Counted from the stretch's first letter, positions 33,700 to 43,666 are shown. The stretch is DNA of 64,000 nucleotides from Pseudomonas yamanorum (GCF_013386765.1 NZ_JACARE010000038.1:168271-232270), one strand, 5' to 3'. Notes: generated by a model from the sequence alone, not told the origin. Numbers and translations: made by a program.

Positions 33700-36045
33700 A
33701 TGCCCCAGCAACCGACTCGCCTGACGCCCCTCGCCCGCACCCTGCGCCACTTGTTGCTGGGGGCCAGCCTCAGTTTCAGCGCCGTGCCTTACGTGCTGGC
33801 AGCTGATGCCAAGCCCTACCGCATCGCCCCCACGTCACTGGAAGCCGCGTTGAATCAATTTGGCCGTGAAGCCGGCGTGCTGATTTCGTTTGGCTCGGAC
33901 GTGACCGCAGGCCAGCAAAGCCATGGCCTGTCGGGCAACTACACCACCGAGGAAGGCTTGAACACCTTGCTCAAAGGTACCGGCCTGCAAGCCCGCGCCG
34001 AGGGCGACAATGCCTTCAGCCTGCAACCGGCCAATGCCCCGGCCACCCTTGAGCTGGGCACCTCCAACGTCGTGGGCGACTGGCTGGGGGATGCGGCGCA
34101 AACCAACGTCTTCGAACACCCCGGCGCCCGGGACGTGATCCGCCGCGAGGAATTCGAACGCCAGGGCGCGACACAGGCCCGCGACGTGCTCAACCGCATT
34201 CCCGGGGTCAACGCTCCGGAAAACAACGGCACCGGCAGCCACGACATGGCGCTGAACTTCGGCATTCGCGGGCTCAATCCCCGCCTGGCCTCGCGCTCCA
34301 CGGTGTTGATGGACGGCATCCCGGTGCCGTTCGCCCCGTATGGCCAGCCGCAGTTGTCGTTCGCGCCCATCAGCATGGGCAACATGGACGCGGTGGACGT
34401 GGTGCGCGGCGGCGGCGCCGTACGTTATGGCCCGCAGAACGTTGGCGGCATCGTCAACTTCGTCACCCGCGCGATTCCTGATGCGCCGACGGTGAAAGGC
34501 GGCCTGCAGACCGAAACCAGCCCGTCTTCCAGCCACGATGGCTTCAAGACCACCGGCAACCTGCTGGCCGGCGGCACGGCAGACAACGGCCTGGGCGGCG
34601 CGATCCTGTATTCCGGCACCCGTGGCGGCGACTGGCGCGAAAACAGCGACACCCGCATCGACGACCTGATCCTCAAGGGCAAATACCAGCTGGACGACGC
34701 CAACAGCTTCAACGCCATGGCGCAGTACTACGAAGGCAAGGCCGATATGCCCGGAGGCTTGAGTACCGCGGCCTACAAGGCCGACCCGTATCAGTCCACC
34801 CGCCCCTACGACCAGTTCTGGGGCCGCCGCACGATGTTCAACGCGGGCTATCGCTACCAGGAAGATCGCCGGGAATTCACGGTCAACAGCTTCTTCACCA
34901 CCACCCTGCGCAGTGGTTACCTGGACCAAGGCAACTTCCTTTCCCTGTCGCCCCGCGAGTATTGGGTGCGCGGCCTCGAAACCCGCTTTGCCCAAGGCTT
35001 CGACCTCGGCCCCACCAGCCACGAAGTGGGCGTGGGCTACCGCTACATCAACGAAGCCGGCCACGAACTGCGCTACCGCACGCCGATTGCCGCCAACCAG
35101 CAATTGCCCACCACCGACAGCCGCAACGACCGCGACACCCGTGGCAGTACCGAAGCCAATGCGTTTTTCGTCGACGACCGGATTGATATCGGCAAGTGGA
35201 CCATCACCCCGGGCATCCGCTACGAGATGATCGAATCCCAGCAGACCAACAACCTGAGCAACGTCAAATACAAGGGCGACTACAACACCGCGCTGCCGGC
35301 GTTGAACGTGCTCTACCACCTGACCGATGACTGGAACCTCTACGCCAACACCGAAGGTTCGTTCGGCAGCGTGCAGTACAGCCAGATGCCCAACCGCGTG
35401 ACCAGCGGCGAAGTGAAGCCGGAAAAGGCCCGTACCTGGGAACTCGGCACACGCTATGACAATGGCACCTTGCGGGCCGAGATCGGCGCGTTCCTGATCA
35501 ACTTCGACAACCAGTACGACAGCAACCAGACCAACGACACCGTGATCGCCCGGGGCGAAACCCGTCACCAGGGCATCGAGTCCAGCATCAACTATGCCCT
35601 CGACGGCTTGAGCCCCGCGCTCGCCGGTTTTGATGTGTACGCGACCTACGCCTACGTCGACGCCACCATCCGCGAAGACGGCCCGAACAAAGGCAACCGC
35701 GTGCCCTTCTCTTCCAAGCACAAAGGCACCCTCGGCGTGGGTTACACCGAAGGACGCTGGAAGTTGAATGTGGACAGCAGCTACCAGAGCAGCCAGTTCG
35801 CCGACAACGCCAACACTGAAGCGCAAAGTGCCGACGGCAGCACCGGACGCATCCCTGGCTACATGTTGTTCAGCAGCCGCGCGGCGTACGACTTTGGCCC
35901 GCAGCTGTCGGATTTGAACGTGGCAGTGGGTGTGAAAAATATCTTCAACAAGCAGTACTACACCCGCTCGTTTGACGATAACAACAAGGGCAAATACGTC
36001 GGTGAGCCGCGCACGCTGTATGTGCAGACGTCCATCGCGTTCTGA
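33700..36045 (+). CDS. fecA: Ferric citrate TonB-dependent receptor FecA
   Basis: FecA (781 aa) imports diferric dicitrate and signals its presence to FecR. A signal peptide (about 1-34) precedes the STN signalling domain (about 40-95, YRIAPTSLEAALNQFGREAG). The plug contains GARDVIRREEF and LNRIPGVNAPENNGTGSHD, and the barrel ends in Phe. Long stretches match E. coli FecA from memory, including VLMDGIPVPFAPYGQPQLS. No fecBCDE transporter follows, which is common in pseudomonads. Its stop codon abuts that of the convergent LysR gene with no gap. Confidence 0.95.
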   Translation: MPQQPTRLTPLARTLRHLLLGASLSFSAVPYVLAADAKPYRIAPTSLEAALNQFGREAGVLISFGSDVTAGQQSHGLSGNYTTEEGLNTLLKGTGLQARAEGDNAFSLQPANAPATLELGTSNVVGDWLGDAAQTNVFEHPGARDVIRREEFERQGATQARDVLNRIPGVNAPENNGTGSHDMALNFGIRGLNPRLASRSTVLMDGIPVPFAPYGQPQLSFAPISMGNMDAVDVVRGGGAVRYGPQNVGGIVNFVTRAIPDAPTVKGGLQTETSPSSSHDGFKTTGNLLAGGTADNGLGGAILYSGTRGGDWRENSDTRIDDLILKGKYQLDDANSFNAMAQYYEGKADMPGGLSTAAYKADPYQSTRPYDQFWGRRTMFNAGYRYQEDRREFTVNSFFTTTLRSGYLDQGNFLSLSPREYWVRGLETRFAQGFDLGPTSHEVGVGYRYINEAGHELRYRTPIAANQQLPTTDSRNDRDTRGSTEANAFFVDDRIDIGKWTITPGIRYEMIESQQTNNLSNVKYKGDYNTALPALNVLYHLTDDWNLYANTEGSFGSVQYSQMPNRVTSGEVKPEKARTWELGTRYDNGTLRAEIGAFLINFDNQYDSNQTNDTVIARGETRHQGIESSINYALDGLSPALAGFDVYATYAYVDATIREDGPNKGNRVPFSSKHKGTLGVGYTEGRWKLNVDSSYQSSQFADNANTEAQSADGSTGRIPGYMLFSSRAAYDFGPQLSDLNVAVGVKNIFNKQYYTRSFDDNNKGKYVGEPRTLYVQTSIAF

Positions 36046-36918
36046 TCAACTGCCCGCCAGGCACGACGGTGTGCCGGCCACCAACGCATCGATGGCACAC
36101 CGGGTCTTGGCCGGCATGTGCGTCGCCGTGGGCCAGATGACATGGATCGGCATCGGTTGCTCGCGGTGGCCCGGCAGCACCGCCTGCAGTTGCCCGCGCA
36201 ATACGTAGTGGGCGATCAGCCAACTGGGCAGCCAGGCCAGGCCGACCCCGGCGATGGCGGCATCGGCCACGGCCTGCAGGTCATCCAGGATCAACGGCGA
36301 GGCCACCCGCTCCCGGTGCGAGGCATTGCTGCGGTAGGCAATGCCCCGATGCACGGCGAGGTCCTCGATGGATTCGATTCGGGGTGTGCGCTGCAAGTAC
36401 GCGGGTGACGCGGCCAGGGCAATCGCCTGTTCGCCGAGGCGACGTGCGCTCAAGCGGTCGGTGTCGGGCAACGCGCCGATGCGTACTGCTAGATCGAAGC
36501 CTTCCTGGGCCAGGTCGATCAGACGGTCGGAGAAGGAAATCTCGATCTCCAACTGCGGAAAACGGTCCATCAGCGCCCACAACGCCGGCGCCGCATAGTG
36601 GTGGCCGAACGCCAATGGCAAGCTCGCCCGCAACCGTCCCCGTGGCTGCTGGCGGCCGCTTTCCAGCACGGATTCGGCGGCTTCCAACTCCGCCAGCGCA
36701 CGCAGGCAATGCTCGTAATAGGCTTGCCCATCCTCGGTTAAACGCTGGCGCCGGGTGGAACGTTGCAACAGGGACGTACCCAGTCGCGCCTCCAGCCGCG
36801 CCAGGCCCTTGCCCACCGCCGAGCGCGTGAGGTTCAGCCGTTCGGCCGCCTCGGTCAGATTGCCGCTCTCGACGATCTGCAAAAACAGTTCAACACCATC
36901 AAAGCGCGGGGTAGCCAT
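36046..36918 (-). CDS. LysR-family regulator divergent from an MFS exporter
   Basis: A 290-aa LysR protein: N-terminal winged helix (LFLQIVESGNLTEAAERLNLTRSAVGKGLARLE), then the effector domain. It is divergent from the DHA2-type exporter with 104 bp between, so it probably controls that gene. The N-terminus and AESVLESGRQQPRGRLRAS region put it in the broad AaeR/DhcR-like group. Its effector cannot be told from sequence. Confidence 0.85.
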   Translation of the reverse strand: MATPRFDGVELFLQIVESGNLTEAAERLNLTRSAVGKGLARLEARLGTSLLQRSTRRQRLTEDGQAYYEHCLRALAELEAAESVLESGRQQPRGRLRASLPLAFGHHYAAPALWALMDRFPQLEIEISFSDRLIDLAQEGFDLAVRIGALPDTDRLSARRLGEQAIALAASPAYLQRTPRIESIEDLAVHRGIAYRSNASHRERVASPLILDDLQAVADAAIAGVGLAWLPSWLIAHYVLRGQLQAVLPGHREQPMPIHVIWPTATHMPAKTRCAIDALVAGTPSCLAGS

Positions 36919-37022
36919 GGTCGTTTGTCGCCCTTTATTCCCTTATCACAGGAAGAAGTATCGCCAATAAAGAATTCTATTCCCGCAAAAATGACACCTT
37001 CCCCCATCGAAAGGAAGAGGCC

Positions 37023-38531
37023 ATGCCACCCGACGCCGTTGTAACCGCCATAACCCCGTCACGCACCGCCAGGGACGGCCTCGCGCTCACCGCCGTGTGC
37101 CTGGTGGCGCTGATGTTCGGGCTGGAGATTTCCAGCGTGCCGGTCATCCTGCCCACCCTTGAACAGCAATTGGGCACCGGCTTCCAGGACGCCCAATGGA
37201 TCATGAACGCCTACACCCTGGCCTGCACCAGCGTGCTGATGGCGGCAGGCACATTGGCCGATCGCTTTGGTCGGCGGCGCGTGCTGGTGCTGTGCCTGTG
37301 GGTATTCGGGCTGGCGTCGCTGGCCTGCGGGCTGGCCAACGACGCCTCCACGCTGATTGCGGCGCGTTTTGTCCAGGGCGTGGGTGCCGGGGCGATGATG
37401 ATCTGCCAGTTCGCGATCCTGTCGCACCAGTTCCGCGAACCGGCGGCACGGGCGCGGGCCTTTGCAGTGTGGGGCGTGATCGCCGGTGTGGGCCTGGGTT
37501 TCGGGCCGATGGTGGGTGCGTTGATCCTGGCCGTTGCGGATTGGCGCTGGGTGTTCCTGGTGCATGTGCCGCTCACCTTGGTCACCCTGGCCTTGCTGCG
37601 CATCAGCGTGCAGGAGTCCCGCGACCCGGCGGCCCATCGCCTCGACATCACCGGCATGGCCACCCTGACCCTGGCGGTGTTTGCCCTGGTCTATTTCATC
37701 ACCCAGGGCACCGCGAGCGGCTTTGCCACACCGGCCATGCTCGGCTGGGCCGGACTGTCGGTGGCGGGCTTGCTGTTGTTCGTGGTGATTGAGCGGCGCA
37801 GCCCGCACCCGATGTTCGATTTCTCGGTGTTTCGCATCCCGCGCTTCAACGGCGCGCTGATGGGCTCGATCGGCATGAACTTCAGCTTCTGGCCCTTCAT
37901 GATCTACCTGCCGCTGTATTTCCAGGCCGGCCTGGGTTACGACACGATGCTCACCGGCCTCGCTCTACTCGCCTACACACTGCCCACGTTGATAGTGCCG
38001 CCGCTGGCCGAACGCCTGGCCCTGCGTTACGGCGCCGAACGCATCATCCCGTTGGGCCTGGGCCTGATGGGCGTGGGGTTTGTGGCCATGGCCGTGATCA
38101 ACCACGGCGCCCAGCCCAGCGTGGTATTGATCCTGATCGCCTGTGGGATGGCCGGCAGCGGCTTGGCATTGACCAACTCGCCCACCACCAACACCACCAC
38201 CGGCTCGGTGTCGCCGGACCGCGCGGGCATGGCCTCGGGTATCGACTTCAGCGCACGGCTGATCACCCTGGCGCTCAATATCGCGTTGATGGGATTGGTG
38301 TTGATCCTCGGGATCGCTCATTACCTGGCTGGCGTATTGCCCGACACGGCACCGTTGGCCGCCCTCAGCCAGGACATCGCTGCCGGCAAGCTGGAGGTGT
38401 TGGCGCAAGGCCCGATGATCGCCCAGGCCGCGCTGCGCAACGGCGCCGGTTGGGCCATGGTGTACGCCGGTTTGGGCGCGTGCGCACTGGCGGTCTTGAG
38501 CCGCAGCTTTTTCCGGCACAGCCCGCGCTGA
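37023..38531 (+). CDS. MFS transporter, DHA2 (14-TM) multidrug efflux family
   Basis: A 502-aa proton-driven exporter with about 14 membrane segments. Motif A appears as GTLADRFGRRRVLV and motif C as GVGLGFGPMVGALI, as in EmrB/QacA proteins. A strong GGAAGAGG precedes the ATG. There is no membrane fusion partner next to it. The divergent LysR gene suggests induction by a small aromatic or toxic compound, which is inference. It ends at a strong terminator. Confidence 0.88.
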   Translation: MPPDAVVTAITPSRTARDGLALTAVCLVALMFGLEISSVPVILPTLEQQLGTGFQDAQWIMNAYTLACTSVLMAAGTLADRFGRRRVLVLCLWVFGLASLACGLANDASTLIAARFVQGVGAGAMMICQFAILSHQFREPAARARAFAVWGVIAGVGLGFGPMVGALILAVADWRWVFLVHVPLTLVTLALLRISVQESRDPAAHRLDITGMATLTLAVFALVYFITQGTASGFATPAMLGWAGLSVAGLLLFVVIERRSPHPMFDFSVFRIPRFNGALMGSIGMNFSFWPFMIYLPLYFQAGLGYDTMLTGLALLAYTLPTLIVPPLAERLALRYGAERIIPLGLGLMGVGFVAMAVINHGAQPSVVLILIACGMAGSGLALTNSPTTNTTTGSVSPDRAGMASGIDFSARLITLALNIALMGLVLILGIAHYLAGVLPDTAPLAALSQDIAAGKLEVLAQGPMIAQAALRNGAGWAMVYAGLGACALAVLSRSFFRHSPR

Positions 38532-38542
38532 CCTTTTGCGCA

Positions 38543-38577
38543 TAAAAAAACGGGCCTGCATCTGCAGGCCCGTTTTC
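38543..38577. terminator. Bidirectional terminator between MFS and HPF-like genes
   Basis: CGGGCCTGCA and TGCAGGCCCG (38551-38572) form a perfect 10-bp stem with a 2-nt loop. A7 on the left becomes T7 for the minus-strand gene, while TTTT on the right serves the plus-strand gene. Confidence 0.9.
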
Positions 38578-38602
38578 AGTGGGGTTGAAAAAGTATCAGC
38601 TA

Positions 38603-39013
38603 TCAGCCGTTAAGCGCAGCCTGTTCGTTTTCCAAAAATTCCTCTTCAAGCTCGGCCTCGTCGGCCTTGGTATTGGGCAAGCTCTGACCCGCGGCGCGTG
38701 GTTTGCCGCGCAGTTTGCCGTACAGATGCTCCAGGGCATGCTCCAGCTTGGTGGCCGCACCATCGATCGCCTGTTCCAGCGTATCGGCTTTATGGAGGAC
38801 CGAAATCGGTTGATGGCCTTTTGGCCGTGCTTCCAGTCGGCAACTCAGATCATGTGGACCGGGCTTGTCACCGTTCTCGTCCCGCAGGTAAACCTCGACG
38901 CGGGTCAGATCTTCTTCGTAACGTTCGAGCGTGCTCTCAATGGTGGTACGTACCCACTCCTCCAGTCGGATGCTGCTTTCAATATGGTTATCGCTATTGA
39001 CTTGGATTTGCAT
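38603..39013 (-). CDS. HPF/RaiA-family ribosome-associated protein
   Basis: A 136-aa protein with the beta-alpha-beta fold of hibernation factors: MQIQVNSDNHIESSIRLEEW, then TRVEVYLRDENGDKPGP and ADTLEQAIDGAATKLEHAL. An acidic C-terminal tail (ADEAELEEEFLENE) is unusual for the short HPF. It is not next to rpoN, so it is an extra paralog and its role in ribosome protection is inferred. AAGGGA precedes the ATG. Confidence 0.82.
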   Translation of the reverse strand: MQIQVNSDNHIESSIRLEEWVRTTIESTLERYEEDLTRVEVYLRDENGDKPGPHDLSCRLEARPKGHQPISVLHKADTLEQAIDGAATKLEHALEHLYGKLRGKPRAAGQSLPNTKADEAELEEEFLENEQAALNG

Positions 39014-39224
39014 AGTTTTCCCTTATTTCAGCTAGCTCGCGGAAGGCCATTCCTGCTTCACCGGATGGGTGAAAACCATGACCTCCTGATTACACAATTG
39101 AGCAGACAGAGGAACATTTCAAGCCCTTTGCAAAGATAAATCCCACATTACAAATTAACCCTGACTACAACCAAAAACGCTGTTAGGGTGGGGAGTTGGT
39201 TACATCTTCTTACCGCCAACTTCC

Positions 39225-40172
39225 TTACAATTGCCCCTCTCCCAACGGGTGCAATCCGCGAAAAATCCCGGCTTCCTCCACCAGCCAGTCATGCACCGCC
39301 CGCACGCCCGGATGGCTCAGCGCACCCGGCGCATACAGCAGCACGTAACGTTTGTGATTGGGCACTGCCAGGCCGAACGGCACGATCAAGGTGCCCCGCT
39401 CCAATTCATCATTGAGCAAGGTGCGCCGGGCAATCGCCACACCCATGCCGGCAATGGCCGCTTCGATGGTCAGGTGATTGCGGTTGAAGGTATGCCCGCG
39501 CCGCACGTCGGCAGCGTCGTAGCCGATGGCATTCAGGTAGAACTCCCACTCTGCGTACTCATAACTCCCACGCCAGGCGGTAATGTCGTGCAACAGCGGG
39601 AAATGCACCAGGTCGGCCGGGCCATGCAGCGGCGGTCGCCCGCGCAGCAGGCTTGGGGCGCACACCGGGAAAATCTGCTCGTCCAACAGGGCTGTGGATA
39701 ACAAGCCGGGGTAACTGCCGTCGTTCAGGTCGATGGCCAGGTCAAAGTCGCCCTCGTGCAGGGCGATGCTGCTGTCTTCGGCGACCATGCGCAGTTGAAT
39801 GTCCGGGAAGCGCTGCTGCAAACGCGGCAGGCGCGGGGTCAGCCATTTGCCGAGAAACGACGGAATCGAGCGCAGGCGCAACGTACCGCTGATCATCCCG
39901 GCGTCCAGGCGCTGCAACTCCGCATCGATGCTGCCATAGGCCTCGCCCACGGTGATCGCCAGGCGCTGGCCTTCTGCGCTCAGCTCAACCCCGCGTGCGC
40001 GCCGATGAAACAGCCGGAAGCCCAAACGCTCTTCCAATTGGCGAATTTGCTGGCTGACCGCGCCCGGGGTGATGTGCAGTTCTTCGGCGCAGCGGGTGAA
40101 CGACAAATGCCGCGCGGCGCAGGAAAAAACGTGCAACCAGACGTAAGTCTGGCCATGAAGCGGGCGAGCCAT
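39225..40172 (-). CDS. LysR-family regulator of the serine module
   Basis: A 315-aa LysR protein of the GcvA/DsdC-like group: SFTRCAEELHITPGAVSQQIRQLEERLG is the DNA-binding helix region, and the C-terminal part is a periplasmic-binding-protein-like effector domain. It is divergent from sdaA with 137 bp between. It therefore probably activates sdaA and the transporter in response to serine; this is inference from position. Confidence 0.85.
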   Translation of the reverse strand: MARPLHGQTYVWLHVFSCAARHLSFTRCAEELHITPGAVSQQIRQLEERLGFRLFHRRARGVELSAEGQRLAITVGEAYGSIDAELQRLDAGMISGTLRLRSIPSFLGKWLTPRLPRLQQRFPDIQLRMVAEDSSIALHEGDFDLAIDLNDGSYPGLLSTALLDEQIFPVCAPSLLRGRPPLHGPADLVHFPLLHDITAWRGSYEYAEWEFYLNAIGYDAADVRRGHTFNRNHLTIEAAIAGMGVAIARRTLLNDELERGTLIVPFGLAVPNHKRYVLLYAPGALSHPGVRAVHDWLVEEAGIFRGLHPLGEGQL

Positions 40173-40309
40173 AGGGTTTAGTCCTGCTAAAGGGTGTCTT
40201 AGGATAATTCGTTGGTCAGTGCCGATCCAGAGGCTCAGTATCGCGCCAATTCCGCTTGTCCTACAAAAGATGGCAGCGATTCGTACTCCATTGCTTGTAA
40301 GGGTTTAGC

Positions 40310-41686
40310 ATGGCTATCAGTGTTTTCGATCTATTCAAGGTAGGCATTGGCCCTTCCAGCTCCCATACCGTCGGCCCGATGCGGGCGGCGGCGACCTTCG
40401 TCCAGGGGCTGACTGACCAACAATTACTCGACGAAACCCGTCGCGTCGAAGTGCGCTTGTACGGTTCGCTGTCCGCCACCGGCGTCGGCCACGCCACCGA
40501 CCGCGCCTGCGTCATGGGCCTGATGGGCGAATGGCCAGACAGCATCGACCCCACCAGCATCGGCCCACGTATCCAGCAACTGCGCGAGTCCGGCCAATTG
40601 CTGCTCGCCGGCCGCAACTCGATTGCCTTCAACTGGCTACACGACCTCCTGCTGCTGGACGAAAGCCTGCCCTACCACCCCAACGCCATGTCCCTGCATG
40701 CCTACGGCGAAAATGGCCTGTTGAGCGAGCAGACGTACTACTCGGTGGGCGGCGGTTTCATCATCGAGGCGGCGGAAGCTGAATCCGGCATTGCGCCTAC
40801 CAGCGAAGTGCAATTGCCTTACGACTTCTCCAGCGCCGTAGAACTGCTGGCCTTGTGCAACAAGCACGGCCTGCGGGTTTCCGAATTGATGATGGCCAAC
40901 GAGCGGGCCTGGCGCAGCGATGCCGAGATCCGCAGCGGCCTGCTGCATATCTGGTCGGTGATGCGTGAATGCGTCGAACAAGGCCTGCGCCACGAAGGCA
41001 TCCTGCCCGGCGGCCTGGATGTGCCACGGCGCGCAGCGAAACTGCACCGCAGTCTGCTGGAAATCGGCAAACCCAACGTCATCACATCAACCTTGTCGGC
41101 CATGGAATGGGTCAACCTGTTCGCCCTCGCCGTCAACGAAGAAAACGCGGCCGGCGGGCGCATGGTCACCGCGCCCACCAATGGCGCGGCGGGGATCATC
41201 CCGGCGGTGTTGCACTACTACATGAAGTTCAACCCGGACGCGTCCGACGATGACGTGGTGAATTTCTTCCTGGCCGCCGCCGCCGTCGGCATCCTCTGCA
41301 AGAAAAACGCCTCGATCTCCGGCGCCGAAGTCGGCTGCCAGGGCGAAGTCGGTTCCGCCTGTGCCATGGCCGCTGCCGGCCTTGCCGACATACTCGGCGC
41401 GTCCCCGGAACAACTGGAAAACGCCGCCGAAATCGGCCTGGAACACAACCTCGGCCTGACCTGCGACCCGGTAGGCGGGCTGGTCCAGGTGCCGTGCATC
41501 GAGCGCAACGCCATCGCTGCGGTCAAGGCGATCAACGCCACGCAAATGGCCCTGCGCGGCGACGGCAAACACTTCATCTCCCTGGACCGGGTGATCCGCA
41601 CCATGCGCGACACCGGCGCCGACATGCACGACAAATACAAAGAAACTTCACGGGGCGGCCTGGCGGTCAGCTGGGTGGAGTGCTGA
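40310..41686 (+). CDS. sdaA: L-serine ammonia-lyase, iron-sulphur dependent
   Basis: SdaA (458 aa) deaminates L-serine to pyruvate and ammonia with a [4Fe-4S] cluster. The start FDLFKVGIGPSSSHTVGPM is diagnostic. Cluster cysteines are in LCKKNASISGAEVGCQGE and LTCDPVGG. It is the fused one-chain form. It is the first gene of a two-gene unit with a serine-type transporter 60 bp downstream and a divergent LysR regulator. AAGGG precedes the ATG. Confidence 0.95.
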   Translation: MAISVFDLFKVGIGPSSSHTVGPMRAAATFVQGLTDQQLLDETRRVEVRLYGSLSATGVGHATDRACVMGLMGEWPDSIDPTSIGPRIQQLRESGQLLLAGRNSIAFNWLHDLLLLDESLPYHPNAMSLHAYGENGLLSEQTYYSVGGGFIIEAAEAESGIAPTSEVQLPYDFSSAVELLALCNKHGLRVSELMMANERAWRSDAEIRSGLLHIWSVMRECVEQGLRHEGILPGGLDVPRRAAKLHRSLLEIGKPNVITSTLSAMEWVNLFALAVNEENAAGGRMVTAPTNGAAGIIPAVLHYYMKFNPDASDDDVVNFFLAAAAVGILCKKNASISGAEVGCQGEVGSACAMAAAGLADILGASPEQLENAAEIGLEHNLGLTCDPVGGLVQVPCIERNAIAAVKAINATQMALRGDGKHFISLDRVIRTMRDTGADMHDKYKETSRGGLAVSWVEC

Positions 41687-41746
41687 TCGGAGCACTCCTG
41701 CCGCCCCAACGTGAGCCCGCGCAAAAATAATAACGAGGCAATAACG

Positions 41747-43042
41747 ATGACCGATGTACGTACACCTGCTGCCGAAAATCCCGCTGTAGACCTGACCACG
41801 ACCACCGTAACAACCGGCTGGAACAAACACGACACCACCTGGATGCTCGGCCTCTACGGCACCGCCATCGGTGCCGGCACCTTGTTCCTGCCAATCAACG
41901 CCGGCGTCGGCGGCTTCTGGCCATTGATCGTGCTGGCGCTGCTGGCCTTCCCGATGACCTTCTTCGCCCACCGTGGGCTGACGCGCTTTGTGCTGTCGGG
42001 CAAATCCGGCGACATCACCGACGTGGTGGAAGAACACTTCGGCATCGGCGCCGGCAAGCTGATCACCCTGCTGTACTTCTTCGCGATCTTCCCGATTTTG
42101 CTGGTGTACAGCGTGGCACTGACCAACACCCTGACCAGCTTCATGGAACACCAACTGCACATGGCCCCGCCGCCCCGGGCAATTTTGTCGCTGGTGCTGA
42201 TCCTCGGCCTGATGGCCATCGTGCGTTGCGGCCAGGGCGTGATCGTCAAGGCCATGAGCGTGCTGGTGTACCCGTTCGTCGCCGCCCTGCTGCTGTTGGC
42301 GGTGAGTTTGATCCCCAACTGGAACGGCGCGTTCTTCGCCTCCGCCAGCGAAGGCATGCCTCTGCCGGTGTTCTTCAAGACCTTGTGGTTGGCGATCCCG
42401 GTGATGGTGTTTTCCTTCAACCACTCGCCGATCATCTCCGCCTTCGCCGTCGATCAAAAACGCGTGTACGGCCCGCAGGCCGAGCGCAAAAGCAGCGGCA
42501 TCCTGGCCATGGCCCACAGCATGATGGTGCTGACGGTGATGTTCTTCTGCTTCAGCTGCGTGCTGGCCCTGTCGCCGGCTGACTTGGCAGCGGCCAAGGC
42601 GCAGAACATCTCGATCCTGTCGTACCTGGCCAACCACTTCCAGACCCCGGTCATCGCCTACGCCGCACCGTTGATCGCGCTGGTGGCCATCACCAAATCC
42701 TTCCTGGGCCACTACATCGGCGCCAGCGAAGGCTTCCAGGGCCTGATCGTCAAATCCCTGCGTGGGCGTAACCGTTCGATGTCGGCCAAATGGCTGGAGC
42801 GCTGCACCGCGCTGTTCATGGTGCTCACCTGCTGGGCCGTGGCCACCTTCAACCCGAGCATCCTGGGCATGATCGAAACCATGGGCGGGCCGATCATTGC
42901 CTGCCTGTTGTTCCTGATGCCGATGTACGCCATCCGTCGAGTGCCATCTTTGCGCCAGTATTCGGGCCAGGCGTCCAACGTGTTTGTGGTGTTGATCGGC
43001 TTGATTGCGCTGTCTGCGATCGTTTTTTCCGTGATGCCCTGA
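41747..43042 (+). CDS. HAAAP-family serine/threonine transporter
   Basis: A 431-aa permease with 11 membrane segments of the hydroxy/aromatic amino acid family (SdaC/TdcC type): TTWMLGLYGTAIGAGTLFLPI at the N-terminus and PVMVFSFNHSPIISAF in the middle are hallmark stretches. The ATG at 41747 has ACGAGG upstream; a frame from 41711 is longer but lacks one. Position after sdaA points to L-serine as substrate. Confidence 0.9.
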   Translation: MTDVRTPAAENPAVDLTTTTVTTGWNKHDTTWMLGLYGTAIGAGTLFLPINAGVGGFWPLIVLALLAFPMTFFAHRGLTRFVLSGKSGDITDVVEEHFGIGAGKLITLLYFFAIFPILLVYSVALTNTLTSFMEHQLHMAPPPRAILSLVLILGLMAIVRCGQGVIVKAMSVLVYPFVAALLLLAVSLIPNWNGAFFASASEGMPLPVFFKTLWLAIPVMVFSFNHSPIISAFAVDQKRVYGPQAERKSSGILAMAHSMMVLTVMFFCFSCVLALSPADLAAAKAQNISILSYLANHFQTPVIAYAAPLIALVAITKSFLGHYIGASEGFQGLIVKSLRGRNRSMSAKWLERCTALFMVLTCWAVATFNPSILGMIETMGGPIIACLLFLMPMYAIRRVPSLRQYSGQASNVFVVLIGLIALSAIVFSVMP

Positions 43043-43348
43043 AACGGGACACACCCGCCACGACTTGAGTGAATGCCGCACCCTGTGGGAGCCGGGCTTG
43101 CCCGCGATGGCGGTGGATCAGTGGGTATAAATGCCGGCTGATCCTCCGCAATCGCAGGCAAGCCAGCTCCCACAGTTAATTCCAGGCATTGCTGAACGCT
43201 TGTACGGCACGCCCCTTGCTGTACAGCACTTGAGGAAAACGGACCTTGTGAAAACCTCAGCGAGAGAATGGCCGGTGGTCAGGAAACGCGAACTAATCCC
43301 GACACCGGTCGTCAATGACTGCATGTTCTTATCAGGCGGTAACGCACC
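43043..43348. other. Intergenic region with REPIN, upstream of DUF3509
   Basis: Beyond the REPIN (43084-43174) the remaining 174 bp hold no gene. A short palindrome GCTGTACAGC lies near 43218. The DUF3509 promoter must be here, but I cannot pick its boxes. Confidence 0.5.
43084..43174. repeat. REPIN
   Basis: TGTGGGAGCCGGGCTTGCCC at the left and GGCAAGCCAGCTCCCACA at the right; the two arms belong to slightly different subtypes. Confidence 0.88.
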
Positions 43349-43666
43349 ATGGACAATCCTTTTCAGATCATCACCGACACCTTCGCCCCAAAATACCGGG
43401 TCAATTTAAGCATCCAGCGGCTGGACGGCAGCATCATGCTGACCCTGTCCGACGAAGACGGCGTAGTGGCCAAACGCATGATCAGCGCCGAACAACGCAA
43501 CGACCCGCAGCGGCTGAAACGGCTGGTGCAGAGTGTGCAGTTCGGGATTGCGATTGAGCAGGGGCACAGCGCAATTGAGATATTGGCGGTGATGACGGAT
43601 GGGGACAGCCACAAAGTGTTGCAGCGGCCGCCGGTCAGCCGGCCGCCGCTGAGTGCCGGGCTTTAA
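43349..43666 (+). CDS. DUF3509 protein
   Basis: A 105-aa protein restricted to pseudomonads. It starts MDNPFQIITDTFAPKYRVNL, followed by the strand-rich DGSIMLTLSDEDGVVAKRMI and a Pro-rich tail. No function is known. It has an AGGCGG ribosome-binding site. Its stop overlaps the stop of the convergent psiE by bases 43664-43665. Confidence 0.8.
   Translation: MDNPFQIITDTFAPKYRVNLSIQRLDGSIMLTLSDEDGVVAKRMISAEQRNDPQRLKRLVQSVQFGIAIEQGHSAIEILAVMTDGDSHKVLQRPPVSRPPLSAGL

Noticed and set aside
33835..35826. A 663-residue frame antisense to fecA
   Set aside because: Shadow of FecA codon bias; no recognisable domain.
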